A stretch of 64,000 bases of DNA from Serinus canaria (lineage: Eukaryota > Chordata > Aves > Passeriformes > Fringillidae): positions 15,710,834 to 15,774,833 of the forward strand of contig NC_066327.1 in NCBI RefSeq assembly GCF_022539315.1, read 5' to 3'. Position numbers and translations under genes: made by a program. This document shows, piece by piece, positions 25,261-36,645 of this stretch. Under the pieces are notes generated by a model that did no database searches, was not told where the DNA came from, and saw only the letters and a list, made by a program, of their open reading frames with translations. Positions within the stretch are counted from its first letter, which is position 1; every line of letters begins with the position of its first letter.

Positions 25261-28200
25261 TTTAATTTGTGCCAGCTCCTGCTAATGGGAGCTGGGCTGT
25301 GCAGAGCTCCCTGCATGAACAAAGGGGAGAGGGGAAAAGCTGCTGGGATGAGCAGCCTCCACCTCCCCTCTGGTGAGGAGCAGCAGCTCGTGGTCCCCGA
25401 GCAGATGGAGCAGGGCTGGAATGGGCACTGCCAGAGCAGGATTGTCCCATGTCCCTGTGCCAAGGGCCCCCGGGAGCAGGCGGCTGGAGGCATGGCCAGC
25501 TCGGCCACCAGCACAGGGAAGAGGCTTTTGGGGCTCAGAGAATTGAATGGAGCTCCCTGCACCTGCCAGCAGGAATCTGGCTCAGCCACACAGATATATT
25601 TGCAAAAAAAAAAAAAATAAAATGCAGGGGGAGAAAAGACCAGCAGTGATGTCTTTTTGGTAGGCTGGTAAAGCACTTGGCTGGTATGGAACATATCCTG
25701 GCCTGATGAGGATATCCCACTGGCTCTGAGGAAAACCCAGAGGGCAGGACAAACATTGTGCTGCATAAAGGTAAAGCAAGTTGGCTGGACTCATCAAAAT
25801 CTCATGAGAAAAAGCCCCAGTGTGGGGATGTTTACACAACAGTCATTAGCTCACACAGATAAAGCAATTTCTAGCTGAGCTCTAAAGCCAATCTGCAGCA
25901 GTGCAGAAACCAAAGTGAACAAGGAATGAGAGCATTTCCAAGTTTCCAAGGAGCTGGCAGCCCAGCCTGGGCTTCATCTTGCTGTAACCAGGAATGTTGC
26001 TTGGAGATTAAAATGTGGAGACACCCAAGGTTGCTGTTTTAAAGGTTCCTTACACCCAAATCATGATTTGCTGTATTTTATTGGTTATGGTCATTATCAT
26101 TAATATTATTATTGTTATATTTTGCTTTCAAGCATTTCCAAAAGACTGTGCTGTGCCCAGCAGAGGGGCAGCCTTTCTCAGCTCATAAATCAGGAGATTT
26201 GAAGATGCAGAATTCCCTGAGTAACTGGCAGATGTGGTGGACCAACACAAATGAACATGATGTGTTCACTGTGCTTAGAAAATGGAGCTCAAAGGGGAAA
26301 GAATAAAAGCTCTTCCCCGGCCAAGAAGCAGAAGGGCAAGTGACAGAGCACCTTGGCACATCAAAGGAACACATCAAAGGCAGGGGTGGTGCCACGTGCT
26401 GGTTCCTGCGCTCATGGCAGCCTCAGTTGATGCCAGGAAAGCACCCTGTGCACGGAGCATCCCAGTCAATGTGTGGAAACGCCCAGAATAAGAACAGGAA
26501 AAGACCAGAAACAAGCTGAGGGGATGGAGCTGCCTCCCATAACAGCACTCAGGTGTGTCCCTCAGCAGCTTTCCCCAGAGAAGGGCAGTGGTTTGCATTT
26601 GTTTGTTCATTTGTGCAGCATTTTCAATAACCTCTGTCCTCCTCAAGGGGAGTTTTCCAGCAGTGTCTCTCCAGCAAAGCTGTTGGTTACCCACTGCCCT
26701 GAAACACTCCAAAGCTTTGTGCTCCTGGCACCAGCTGGGAATGGGATGGAAGGAGAAGAGCTGCATGTCTGGGTGCAGAAAAGGACTCTGGGCAGTCAGA
26801 ACCAGGCTCAAGCAGCACAACCAGCAGTGATATTTCTCCAGAACATAATTGGGAACAAAGGGATGCACTCACCACATTGAGCTCAATCCCAAAATACACA
26901 CCAAGGTCTCAGTCCAAGGCAGCACAGCCACCGTGAGCCAGATCCATCATGAATAACCAGTTTCTCCTTAAAAAAACACACCCCAGTGACCAAAGCCAGG
27001 CTGGAGAATTACTATTAGAACAGTACAAACTCTGGAACATGGTTTAAAGCCTTTTTTTCAGGGTCCAGAAAATTCCAGCTGGCTCTTCCCTGTGCTTCAC
27101 TGCAGCATCAGCCTCTTGTCTGCACTGTGGCTGGGGCCAGGGCCAGGAGGTGCCAGCTACTACAAAAGATTGCTCTCGCGCTATTCCTGCTTTGATCCAA
27201 AACAAAACACGCTGGAAATTTTGGAAAAACATCTGTTCCCACCAAGCATCCAGCCCAAGCCTCCCAGACCTACAAGCCCTGGGTAATTCAGTGGAAAAGC
27301 GAGGCAACATCTCAATTCTGAGATGCAGAAATTTTGGCAGTGTTTGCTGCTCTTTGCTGAGTGCACAGAAAGCCTCTCCTTTGTGCACGCAGGCTGCTCA
27401 GCTCAGGGCCTTTCAGGGAGAGGAAAAAAGAGCTGCCCTTCCCATATGTATTTTTCCCTAGCAGACATAAACATGAAGGATACGTTCACCAATTTTGAGA
27501 ATGCTCACCCTGATTTTAATTGATTAATGGGCTTGTTTGGAGGCTGGGGGGGAAAATAGGATTGTTACTTATTTCAGTTCAAAAGAGCATCCAGAGCATC
27601 TCCCAGCCCAAGAGCTGCCACAAGGCCTCACGTGACAGGATCCTGCCCAGACTGCAGCCTCGGGTTCAGGAGATAACAAACCCTTTCTGTGGCTGCCTGT
27701 GCCTCCAGGCAGGGCATGACTTGGAGCAAGCCCACTCACAACAAGCAGCAGGTCTGTGAGGAGCAGCCCAGCCAGGGGGCCATGTGATACCTCCCCCTTC
27801 CAGGGGGTTTGGGAAGCCAAGCATCCTCGAGCTGCTCCGAGCTTGGGCTCCTCTCCAGCCAGACCAAGTCCCACCCGTTTGAACCCTCCCCTGCCCCAAG
27901 ACTGCTGTCCAGCTGAAGTGTGCAGGGACAGCTTTTCCTGGGATTCCAGAAGTCCCAAACTGCATGAGGTCTGCATATTGCCCCACTGCTGCAGAGACAC
28001 GGTGCATAAAGCAGTAATTTGTGGTCTTAGCTTAGAGCTGAAATAGATACGACAAACAAAGCAAGAGAAAATCTACTGCAGTTCCCACTCTGGTGTGAAA
28101 GCACTGAAAAATATAGAGGCAATCTCAGCTGTAGCTACAGCTCCAGGATGGCTGCAGTTCTGATATTTGCCACACACTGTACAGGCAGAATCACAGCCAG

Positions 28201-29873
28201 GCCCAGGCAGGCAGATGGGGAACGAGCAGAGCAAAGCTGCCCCCATCTACCCCACCCCTGGAGCTGTGTCTGACGAGCAGTTCGCAACCAGCACCCAAAG
28301 ATAAACCAAAATAAGGTTACAGTTTACCTCCAAATGCCATAAACCCTCGCAGTTTAGGAGGGGGCTGCACCAACCTTCTCCTCCACCTCCTCGAGGGGCT
28401 GAAGGCTGGAGCTGGGTCACACTGGGACCAAGAGAAGGGGTTGGTGGGTCAGAACCCCCCATTTCCCACACCAAACCTCCTGTGGAGCCCAGCAGGTGAA
28501 GCAGGGAGGTCTCCTCTGCTCTCTGCCCGTTGCTGTAACCAAGGAGCACACGATGAGAGGGATTAATCCCAAATAAATCCCATTGGCAAAAAAAGGGGTT
28601 CCTGCAACATCCCAGTTACAGAGAGGTGCACACAGCAAAGTCATCTGCTTCACACTCCATATTTTTTTCCCAGCAGCAGGAAAAAGGCTTTCCTGTCACC
28701 TCCTAAATCATCAGAGCTTCTTGCCTGACTGTTTCAAGCACAGCTTTATTATCCCTTACATCAACTTCTGTGGGCACTGTCCTTTTCTTGTAAGAGAATA
28801 CCCGAGTTTGAAGTTCCATGTGTTGGGGTTTTTTGGTTGGTTTTTGTTTTCTTCATCCACTCGAGTTTTGTTTCATTTTTTTCCTGGTAGGGGAACCAGT
28901 GACATTTCAAAGCAGCACATTTGCTGCATGGTCACTCAGAAAAAATTGAGGTCCTGTCTCTGCACTTTCCCTCAGAAAACGCCTCCCGAGTTTGCGGCGC
29001 CACAAAAAAGAAAATCTGATTTCACAGCAGCACAAAGACACAAATTACTCCAAAGCAAGGCTGTGCAAAATAAAACCTACCATTAAATCCAAGAGGCTGA
29101 AATCAGGAGATCCCATCTCTGATTATCCCAGCTCCCCAACAGAAGCTTTGCCCAGGCTGGAGCTGCTGGGTCACGTCCATTATTTTCTCACACAAACCAT
29201 TAACCCAAGCAGGATCGCCCATGGGGCATCCTAAGCACAAATGCAAAAGGCTTTGACAAGGCATGGTTTTAATGCTCACACACAGCAATATCTGCTCACA
29301 ACAGGGGTGGGTGCCCAGGTATTGCTCTGGGCTGGAAAAGCATCTCAGAGCAGAGGCTCAGAGGTTTCGGTGGTTCCTGCCCACCCTGCCTGTGCTTGGC
29401 ACCTCTGAGGCTGAAGGCAGCCCACACTCCCATCTCACAGCCTCCCAGATTTCAGGCCTGGGAGGCTTTCACCACCTCTGCTGCTGTGGGAGGGTGGATG
29501 CAGCGAGGTCAGGGAGCGGGACAGTCGTGCTTCGCTCAGGTTGGAAACAAAAGGAGTCAAACCAAGTTGGAGCACAAGCTGGTCTCCACCCAAAGCAAAG
29601 CCATATGCAGCCCGGCTCAGGAATGAAAACTATGCAGCCAGAGGTTTCCTCTAGTTGTTGTTTTGGGTTTGGGCTGCAGTGGGCAGGGAGGGGAGGAACA
29701 AAAACACAGAGGGTGAGGGAAAGGAGCCGAAACCCAGCAGAGGCACGAGAGCCTCAGCCTGACCTGGAGCCCTGGTTTCGGGGTAAGGCTGGAGGCAGTG
29801 ATGCTCTGAGCAGTGATTGCCTCAGCCCCACTGCTCTGCTGCCCCTGAGCTCAGCTGCACCTGCACAGCAGCT

Positions 29874-29938
29874 TGTGACACACCTGGGGCTGTGTGACAC
29901 CCCTGTCTGTGTGACACCCCTGCCTGTGTGACACCCAC
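29874..29938. repeat. 17-bp tandem repeat, nearly 4 copies
   Basis: The unit TGTGTGACACCCCTGYC is repeated, with diverged first and partial last copies. Confidence 0.85.
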
Positions 29939-31271
29939 AAGTGACATCAGTTTCATTTGCACTGACACCCATCAATTTGGCACATTCACTACACAGCAGA
30001 GCAGACGTGGCAATGTCTAAACAGGAACTGAATTTGAAAGATCAAACTGCAGTAGAATTCTTTTCCCCACAAAGATATGCTCAGGAAGACCCCAGATTTT
30101 CAGCTTTCCATTTCGATACAAAAGATGTAACCTGAAGCACATGGTGTGCTGGGTGAGAGGTACTATTATTTCTCTTTCCCTCCTGTCCAGATTCAGCCAA
30201 ACATTGTTTCAGCCCCATTTACAGACATTCTCCACTGCCCTGACTCCTTTCCAGACCTGCTGGGAATGCTGGGCTGTGGAGATTCATCGACATTGACCTC
30301 TTAACTAATAAGCTTCATGCAATCTGTGCCTAAAATTGGAGGTAAGGGATTGCAGTGTTACTGCCCAGCATTCCCTCCCAATATTCCCTGAGCACCCAGC
30401 AAGCACAGCAGTGTTTCACCAGCTCCCTGTGCTCCTCACCCCAGCTCCTGTTTTTTTTTGGTGCAGACAGGAGGGATTCAGGGAGCTGTGGTTTAGTAAG
30501 TAAACTGATTTTAGCTCAAACTACCAAGGAAATGGGTATTTTCACTTTCTCCCTGCTCCTGCCCCTACCTTTTGTCCTTCTGTTGGCATGAGCATCAGCC
30601 AAGGCAGGGAACTGATCCAGCTGGAAACTGTCTGCTTGTCTTTTCCCTTTCTGCTGGGTTAGTTTTCAGAAGGATCAGATTCCTAATCTGGCAGATCGCT
30701 CGAGAGCTGATTTTGGCACCGGAGAGAGCACATGACCCAGCAGCAGGGACTGAGATCAGCTGAAACCAAGCCTAAACCCACACCCACAGAGAACACCCAT
30801 GGCCCACCCTGTGCCCACCCAGGCAAAGATCCTCTGTCTGCTCAGGAGGCTCTTTCCACAGGCCTGTTCAGCTTCCAGAGGGGAACAGGCATTTTTGGGT
30901 AATGCTGAGCTGTGACCTCCCCTCCCTGCCTCCTCCACCTGCACATCCCTTGCCACTGCTCTGCTGCCCCTTAGAAAAAGCCCAGGGCTCCACTCCAGCC
31001 TTCCAGGGTATCTTCCTTTCAGCAGCACCATGCCACCAGGCAGGGATTTCTGTGCCCACTCGTGTGTTTACCACAGCCATGTGTAAATTGTGCTTGTGCA
31101 CACCCTGGGCAGATGCAGGCAAGCACAGAGCTAAAAATCCCCAAAATATCCTGGTTCCCACAGGCTGAAGGAATGGGCTGTGCTGCTGTGAGCCATTACT
31201 ACCGAGCATGGGGTGTTTCTATGGCTACACCTTGCCTGGATTTCATTGCTGCTTTCAGCAACACATTCACC

Positions 31272-31293
31272 CTGTCTGTCTGTCTGTCTGTCT
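31272..31293. repeat. (CTGT)n microsatellite
   Basis: About five CTGT units followed by CTCTCC. Confidence 0.9.
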
Positions 31294-32830
31294 CTCCCTC
31301 GCACACACAAACCAAACATCCCTTCTCTCCTCACTCAGCCCCCCCTCCACTCCAAATAACACCTCTGCTCTTCCTCCCACACACAGCTAAAAATTCAGCG
31401 TGGCTGTTTCTTGGGAGCCAGCAGAAGAGGGGGCAAAGATTCTGATCCAAACTGCCCCCAGTGCCAGCAATCCCACAGCAATCTCCTGATCCTCCAGCCT
31501 CAGTAACAGCAAAGCTGGACCTGGACATATTTACTGGAGATCTCTCAGATTCCTTATGAAGACACAGAACCAAGAGCAGGCAGACCCCTGAGCTGCTCCC
31601 AGAAATCTGGAGACCTGGCCTGCTGAGGGGGAATAAATAAAAAAATCTCTCCCAGGAAGGCTTGCTGATTCCTGTCCAAGAATCAGGAGCCACATGCAGA
31701 GGGGTCAGCAGTCCCCTGGCCCCAAGCTGACTGGTGGAAATGAAGATCTGGGCAGGATGCTGGGGGAAATGCTAATGGCTGGGAGCAGCTCATGTCAAGC
31801 TGAATAAATCCCCTGCTCTCCCTTCTGAAACACAATGGCACATGAATGACTAAGCAATTCTGATAACAATTCAATAGACAAATGTCAGCTTGCTTTGATT
31901 AAACATTACTTGTGGAGCTGTTTCAGGGCAGCTAAAGACACATCAGCCTGTCTCACCCCAGCCCTCCCAGCCAGGGCAGAGAGACATTTATTTCACAACT
32001 ACAACTGGTTGGTTTTTTTTTTCCCAAAGCAATTGGAGCTCCTGTAACATCTGAACTAAGTCTAGATTTATGCAAGCAGAGCTGGGAATATAAAATAAAG
32101 CAAAATAGCCTATCTCTGTTTTAAGACCTGAGTTGCACTTCTCCCTTGCTCCATCAGTTATCCCTTAGCACAGTAATAACATGGTCCAGTTTGGAGATAC
32201 AGGTGGAACAGAGCCATGTCATTACCACATTTCCACATATATTCTTGAGCATTTGCAGCACTGAAATAAAACTCCTCTAGCACGGGGTTAGTCCAGAAAA
32301 ACAGTTCAGTTTAGGAATGTGGCTGAAACATGCACCAACGCTTCCACATGCTGCAGCTCTAACCCATTTTAATTATTTCTATCTGTGCTGTAGGTCAGCC
32401 CTTTACAGAACAACAACCCCTCCTCTCATTTTTGCAGAGCACATTTTGGTGAGCATTTCTTTTGCCCTTGTGGAGCTTGCACCTTGCCAAGCCCCCAAAG
32501 CCAGGTCTGAGTGCTGAGAGAAGAAGAACCTCAGCCTCATACCCAGGCTGCTCCCCTTGTCTCCAGTCAGTTGTGAAATGAGCTGCTCAGCACTGCATCC
32601 ATAATGGGCACTGCAGTGCAGATGGCAAAAGCACAGTCACAACTCTGCTGTGCCTCTGCCAAGAGCCCTGGGTGATGCAGCAGAGCAGCTCAGAGAAGTG
32701 AGGAGGGGAAGAGAGGCTGCTCCTCCTGAGGCATTTTCACCTTTCTTTCCATACAACTGGCTCTTTGGTGTAGCAATAACACAGAACGATGGCCAGAAGA
32801 TCCTGAGTGAAATCCTCTACACTCCAGGCT

Positions 32831-32896
32831 GTGGGATTGAGGATCCCACCCTGTGGGGTTGAGGATCCCACCCTGTGGGACTGAGGATCCCACCCT
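32831..32896. repeat. 22-bp tandem repeat, 3 copies
   Basis: Three adjacent copies of GTGGGRYTGAGGATCCCACCCT, differing at positions 6 and 7 only. Confidence 0.95.
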
Positions 32897-33589
32897 GGGA
32901 TCAATGCTAGGCTGTGTTTCAGTGATGCTCATTGCCTTGGAGCTGGGAGAACACAAGAATCTCCCACTCCCCTGCTGCACAGATCTCTTGGTCACTAAGA
33001 AGGAAAATAGATCCCTGTACATGTCCTCAGTCACCACCAGTCCCAGGGGCCTCATTGCTGCCCTTGACCTCAGTCTAGGACAGTGAGTGATAATGTTATT
33101 TCTCTAATTTCACTCTCAACTGAGTCCCTTGGCTGATTTCCTTTCTCCTGAGCCTGTAGAAGCAATCTGCCCTTGCACAGGGTAAATCTGTGAACTTGGG
33201 CTATTCCTTGAGTTGACAATTGGCAGATGCTGCATTCTGCAGGCAGAGGCCTCAGAGGAGACATCCATACCAAGAATGTACAAAAATTCACAGGGACAAC
33301 GACCACACGTTTGTATGTGGGTGTGGGCACACACACAGCAAATGACTAAAAGTCAGGAGAGTCCTGCTTGCCCCTGGCTGCAAAGGGGAATTCTCAGCTG
33401 ATCTTTGCAGCTCCCATTTGAGAGCACAAAGCCATTTGCAAAATCACCAGGCTGGCCCTTGCAGCTTTGCTGTTTTCTGTATTCTTTGAGAGTTCCCTCT
33501 GATTTGCTCTATTCGAGAAACCTACTCAAAGGGATTTGTGTGCATGCTCAGCTTGATTTGTGAACTCCAACAGGAGGGGCAGCCAGTAA

Positions 33590-33900
33590 AATTAATGAGG
33601 TTCTGGGCAAATGATTGCCCATGCAGACCCACAGACATAAAGCATTAACTGACTGTCTAATTAACAAAGGCCACGTGCCCCATTAAGCATGCAAACGCTG
33701 CTGCTGCTGCACACACATTGACACACATTAATGTCTCAGTGAGGATACATTTGCAAGTGTCTGCTTGGCACGACGATGGAGCACGCAGCCTGCTTCCATA
33801 AACACTTGTCAGGATGCAGGATATACATCCATGAAATAATCTGCTGCCCATTTTCTGAAACGAGCACGAATTCCTTCTGGGAAGCAGCACAGCAGGTCCC
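33590..33900. promoter_or_regulatory. Candidate non-coding regulatory element
   Basis: Within about 40 bp there are TAATTA (33658-33663, homeobox), AACAAAGG (33663-33670, SOX or TCF/LEF), CACGTG (33672-33677, E-box) and ATGCAAA (about 33689, octamer-like). Unique, non-repetitive sequence follows to about 33.9 kb. Conservation is untested. Confidence 0.35.
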
Positions 33901-36034
33901 CAGGCCCATGCAGGCACTGCCTAAAAGCCACGTTCTAGAAGGGGGCAAACCAAGGACAAAGTGGCCTTGGGAGAAAAGTTTGAGCTGTTTTCAGTGCCTT
34001 TGTCATGCAAGTGAAGGCTGATTTGGTGTTACAGTGGCTGTGCTGGGTGATAAAGGGTCAGGGGCACATGGCCCTGTTCCTCACCCTGCTGTGTCCTTAT
34101 CACACAACACCCTCTAGGTCCTCTTCTCCTCCCTGATTAAAACTCAGGGTTTGTTTGTGGGGTTTGTTTTTTTTAATTAATCACCATAATTTTTTAAACA
34201 GAAAAACAGTAAAACATCCAACAGAGGAGGCAGAAACAGCAATGTGCAGGAGGGGGTTACAGTACAGGATACCTGCTCTCCATCAGCTCACATAACTCAT
34301 TTAGTGCTGCCACATCACATCATTCTGGGACACGGGTATGAGCTGGGGAGGCCAAGAAGGCAAAATTCTGGAAAGCTCCTGGCAATTTCTGGTGCCAGAG
34401 AAGAAATTTTTGCCACCAGTTGCTGTCGTGGAGCAGGGTGAGACCAGCAGCCAACCCACAAAGGGAATTCCTGGGAATGCCAGGGAGGCCAAGAGGGCAG
34501 GGGAGCTGTGGAGGGTCCTGCTCTGTGATGGATTGAACTCCTCCTCACCTCAGAGCCCTGCATGCCCAAACCCTGCCCTGTCCCCTCTCTGCTCCCTGCA
34601 GCAGGAACTGCACAGCCCTGGCACTTGCTGAGAGCTGAAGCTCAGGGTGTCCCTCAAGCCTGGGCTCAGCCCCACTGCCCCTAAATTCTCAGAAATTCCC
34701 ATTTCTCCAGGAAAGCAGGGAGGCCAAGGGGGCTGTTAGTATAACAGGTTATGCCTGTGATGTGTTTCCTTGCTGCTGGAAGGTTTCCAAAGGCATTTCA
34801 GGTGCTGATGAGAGCATCCATTTAGAGTCTGCAGTTTCTCTTCCTTCCTGCATTATTTACCACACAATCCCAAGCTGCTTAGAAGACTGTTTCAAGCTAT
34901 TTTCTGAATCATCCTTCCCTCCCTTCGCTGCTTCATGTAATAATCTCTCCCAAATCTATTTTGGGAGTGGCATTTTGCAGCAGAGGCTTGTTTTGTTTGC
35001 TTTTTTCCCCCCAACTGTTCTGTTGCAGATGCAGAAAGTTGGTTTGTTATTGGGGAGTTGCAAGGACAGGGCTGGCAGATCCTGTGTCCTGAGGCTTTGC
35101 CTGGCTGCACTGTCCTCTCTGGAGTGGGGATGGGGAGGCTCAGAATGACAAGAGCAAGGCTATGCCCATTAATTTGCTCCTGCAGAGCTGTTCCTGGCCA
35201 TCAGAGCTGCAGGCAAGGGCTTTTTGCAGAGCTGTGTGAGGATGGCAGCTCATATTGATTTCTCAGAGCAAGGTCCCTGATAAAGGTTTGGATTCCTGAA
35301 TTATTCTGGTATTGTGCAGAGCATCTCAGCAGCCTGGTGAAAAGGAGGATGGACATTGCCAGGAGCTGGGTTACAGAACAAAAATAACACAAGAGGGAGT
35401 ATATTTTGAGCTGGACAAACTGGAAAAACTGGAAACTTTTTTTCAGAAACAACCAGAAATTCTTGAAAAATACCTCAGACCTTATCCTGGAAGCAAAGAC
35501 ACATTTTGCATCAGAGAGGCTACACCTAATTTGCTCCCTCAACTCAATTTTTCAGCCACCCAACATTCATTTTAGATTAATATTTGCAATTCAGCTGCTC
35601 TGCTCTTACCCTGAGAATGTCTGACTGGGAAGTGACTGCACTTCCACACCACAAGTTCAAAGCCAAAGTGCTGCCCTTGCTTCAGCTGTTTTTGGCCAAG
35701 TTCAGTGCAGTCCTCAGCCTTGAAGCATAATTGCCCAACTACAGCAGTGACTCTGGTCTCCAAAGGCCAAAAGGAGAGAGGGAGAAAGGAGGGAGGTGGG
35801 AGGAGAGCTGAGAATTGCACATTTCAGATGTGGGATGCAGCTGTTTCTTTTTGGAGGCCTATTTCTGGAAAACTGGACAGCTAAAACAAGTAAGCAAATC
35901 TAAAATGAAAGATCACACTAGGAAGCACACACACCCAGACACCATGGCAGGCAAGAGCTGGGGGACCTGTGTAATCACAGCTCTAATGATTCTATAATTT
36001 CACATCCAAACATAATTAGTCGAGGTACGTTCTT
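33901..36034. other. Intergenic, nothing recognised
   Basis: No exon with supporting splice sites or known domain; T-rich run near 34.17 kb. Confidence 0.5.
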
Positions 36035-36645
36035 TGACAGCTAGAGATTTGTAGAATTAGGGTCAAGCAGGTTCATCTTTTTAATTGTTCTCATTTTCCC
36101 CCTCTGTGTTGTTTCTTGTCGCTTTATAGGCTCCTCCCTGGGCCGTGGGGATTTTTGAAGGAATTCTGAATGAGTTCGAGATGGGACTTGTGAGTTTTCA
36201 GATTCTTTTTCTTATCTTCTGCATAGGCAGGAAGGGTGAGTTGGGCTCACATCTTTACTGCATAGCTCAGAAGGTCACAAGACCCCTGGTTACAAGATCT
36301 TTTAAGGATTTATTGACTAATGAAACATTGCCAACAAGGATATTTATGTTTTTGATCTAATCTTTAAATATTTCATCTTATGGATTCATGTTACAGTGTA
36401 AGCTTTCTTAGTTAATTACGTTGTGACACACAAACCTACAGTACTGCATTCTTTTTGTTTACCTTTGTAACCACTTCCATTTTTTCTATATCTTAAACTC
36501 TAAAACTTTAAACTTTCTTCTTCTTAATTTAACTCCTTTAAACTATAAATCTACATTCCTGCTTCTAGCACCTAAGTCTGGAAGGTTTTTCTAAGGTTTC
36601 AGATCAAATCTCATGTTTAACCCTAAGCTTTGGCTTACAGGCTCA
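36035..36645 (-). mobile_element. AT-rich LTR-like insertion
   Basis: About 610 bp of unusually AT-rich DNA sits between GC-richer flanks. On either strand its ends read TG...CA (TGACAGC at 36035, GGCTCA ending at 36645). On the minus strand a TATAAAG box is near 36131 and an ATTAAA is near 36083, in the correct order for a short R-U5. The word GTTC flanks it, but 2 bp outside each TG/CA end. No coding potential is seen. Family and strand are inferred. Confidence 0.45.

Larger units (their letters stand above)
25261..33589. other. Intergenic, no gene recognised
   Basis: Only the small tandem repeats listed separately and a poly(A) run near 25.60 kb stand out. Long open stretches (for example 25113-25766 minus and 29263-29931 plus) show no domain. 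Confidence 0.55.

Noticed and set aside
25113..25766. 217-codon minus-strand open frame
   Set aside because: Crosses a poly(A) run (read as poly-Phe) and a CpG-rich non-coding block; no family recognised.
29263..29931. 222-codon plus-strand open frame
   Set aside because: Ends in the 17-bp tandem repeat and shows no domain or splice context.
35312..35575. 87-codon frame with a helical segment (ELDKLEKLETFFQKQ)
   Set aside because: Resembles a coiled coil by chance in A-rich DNA. No splice or promoter context.
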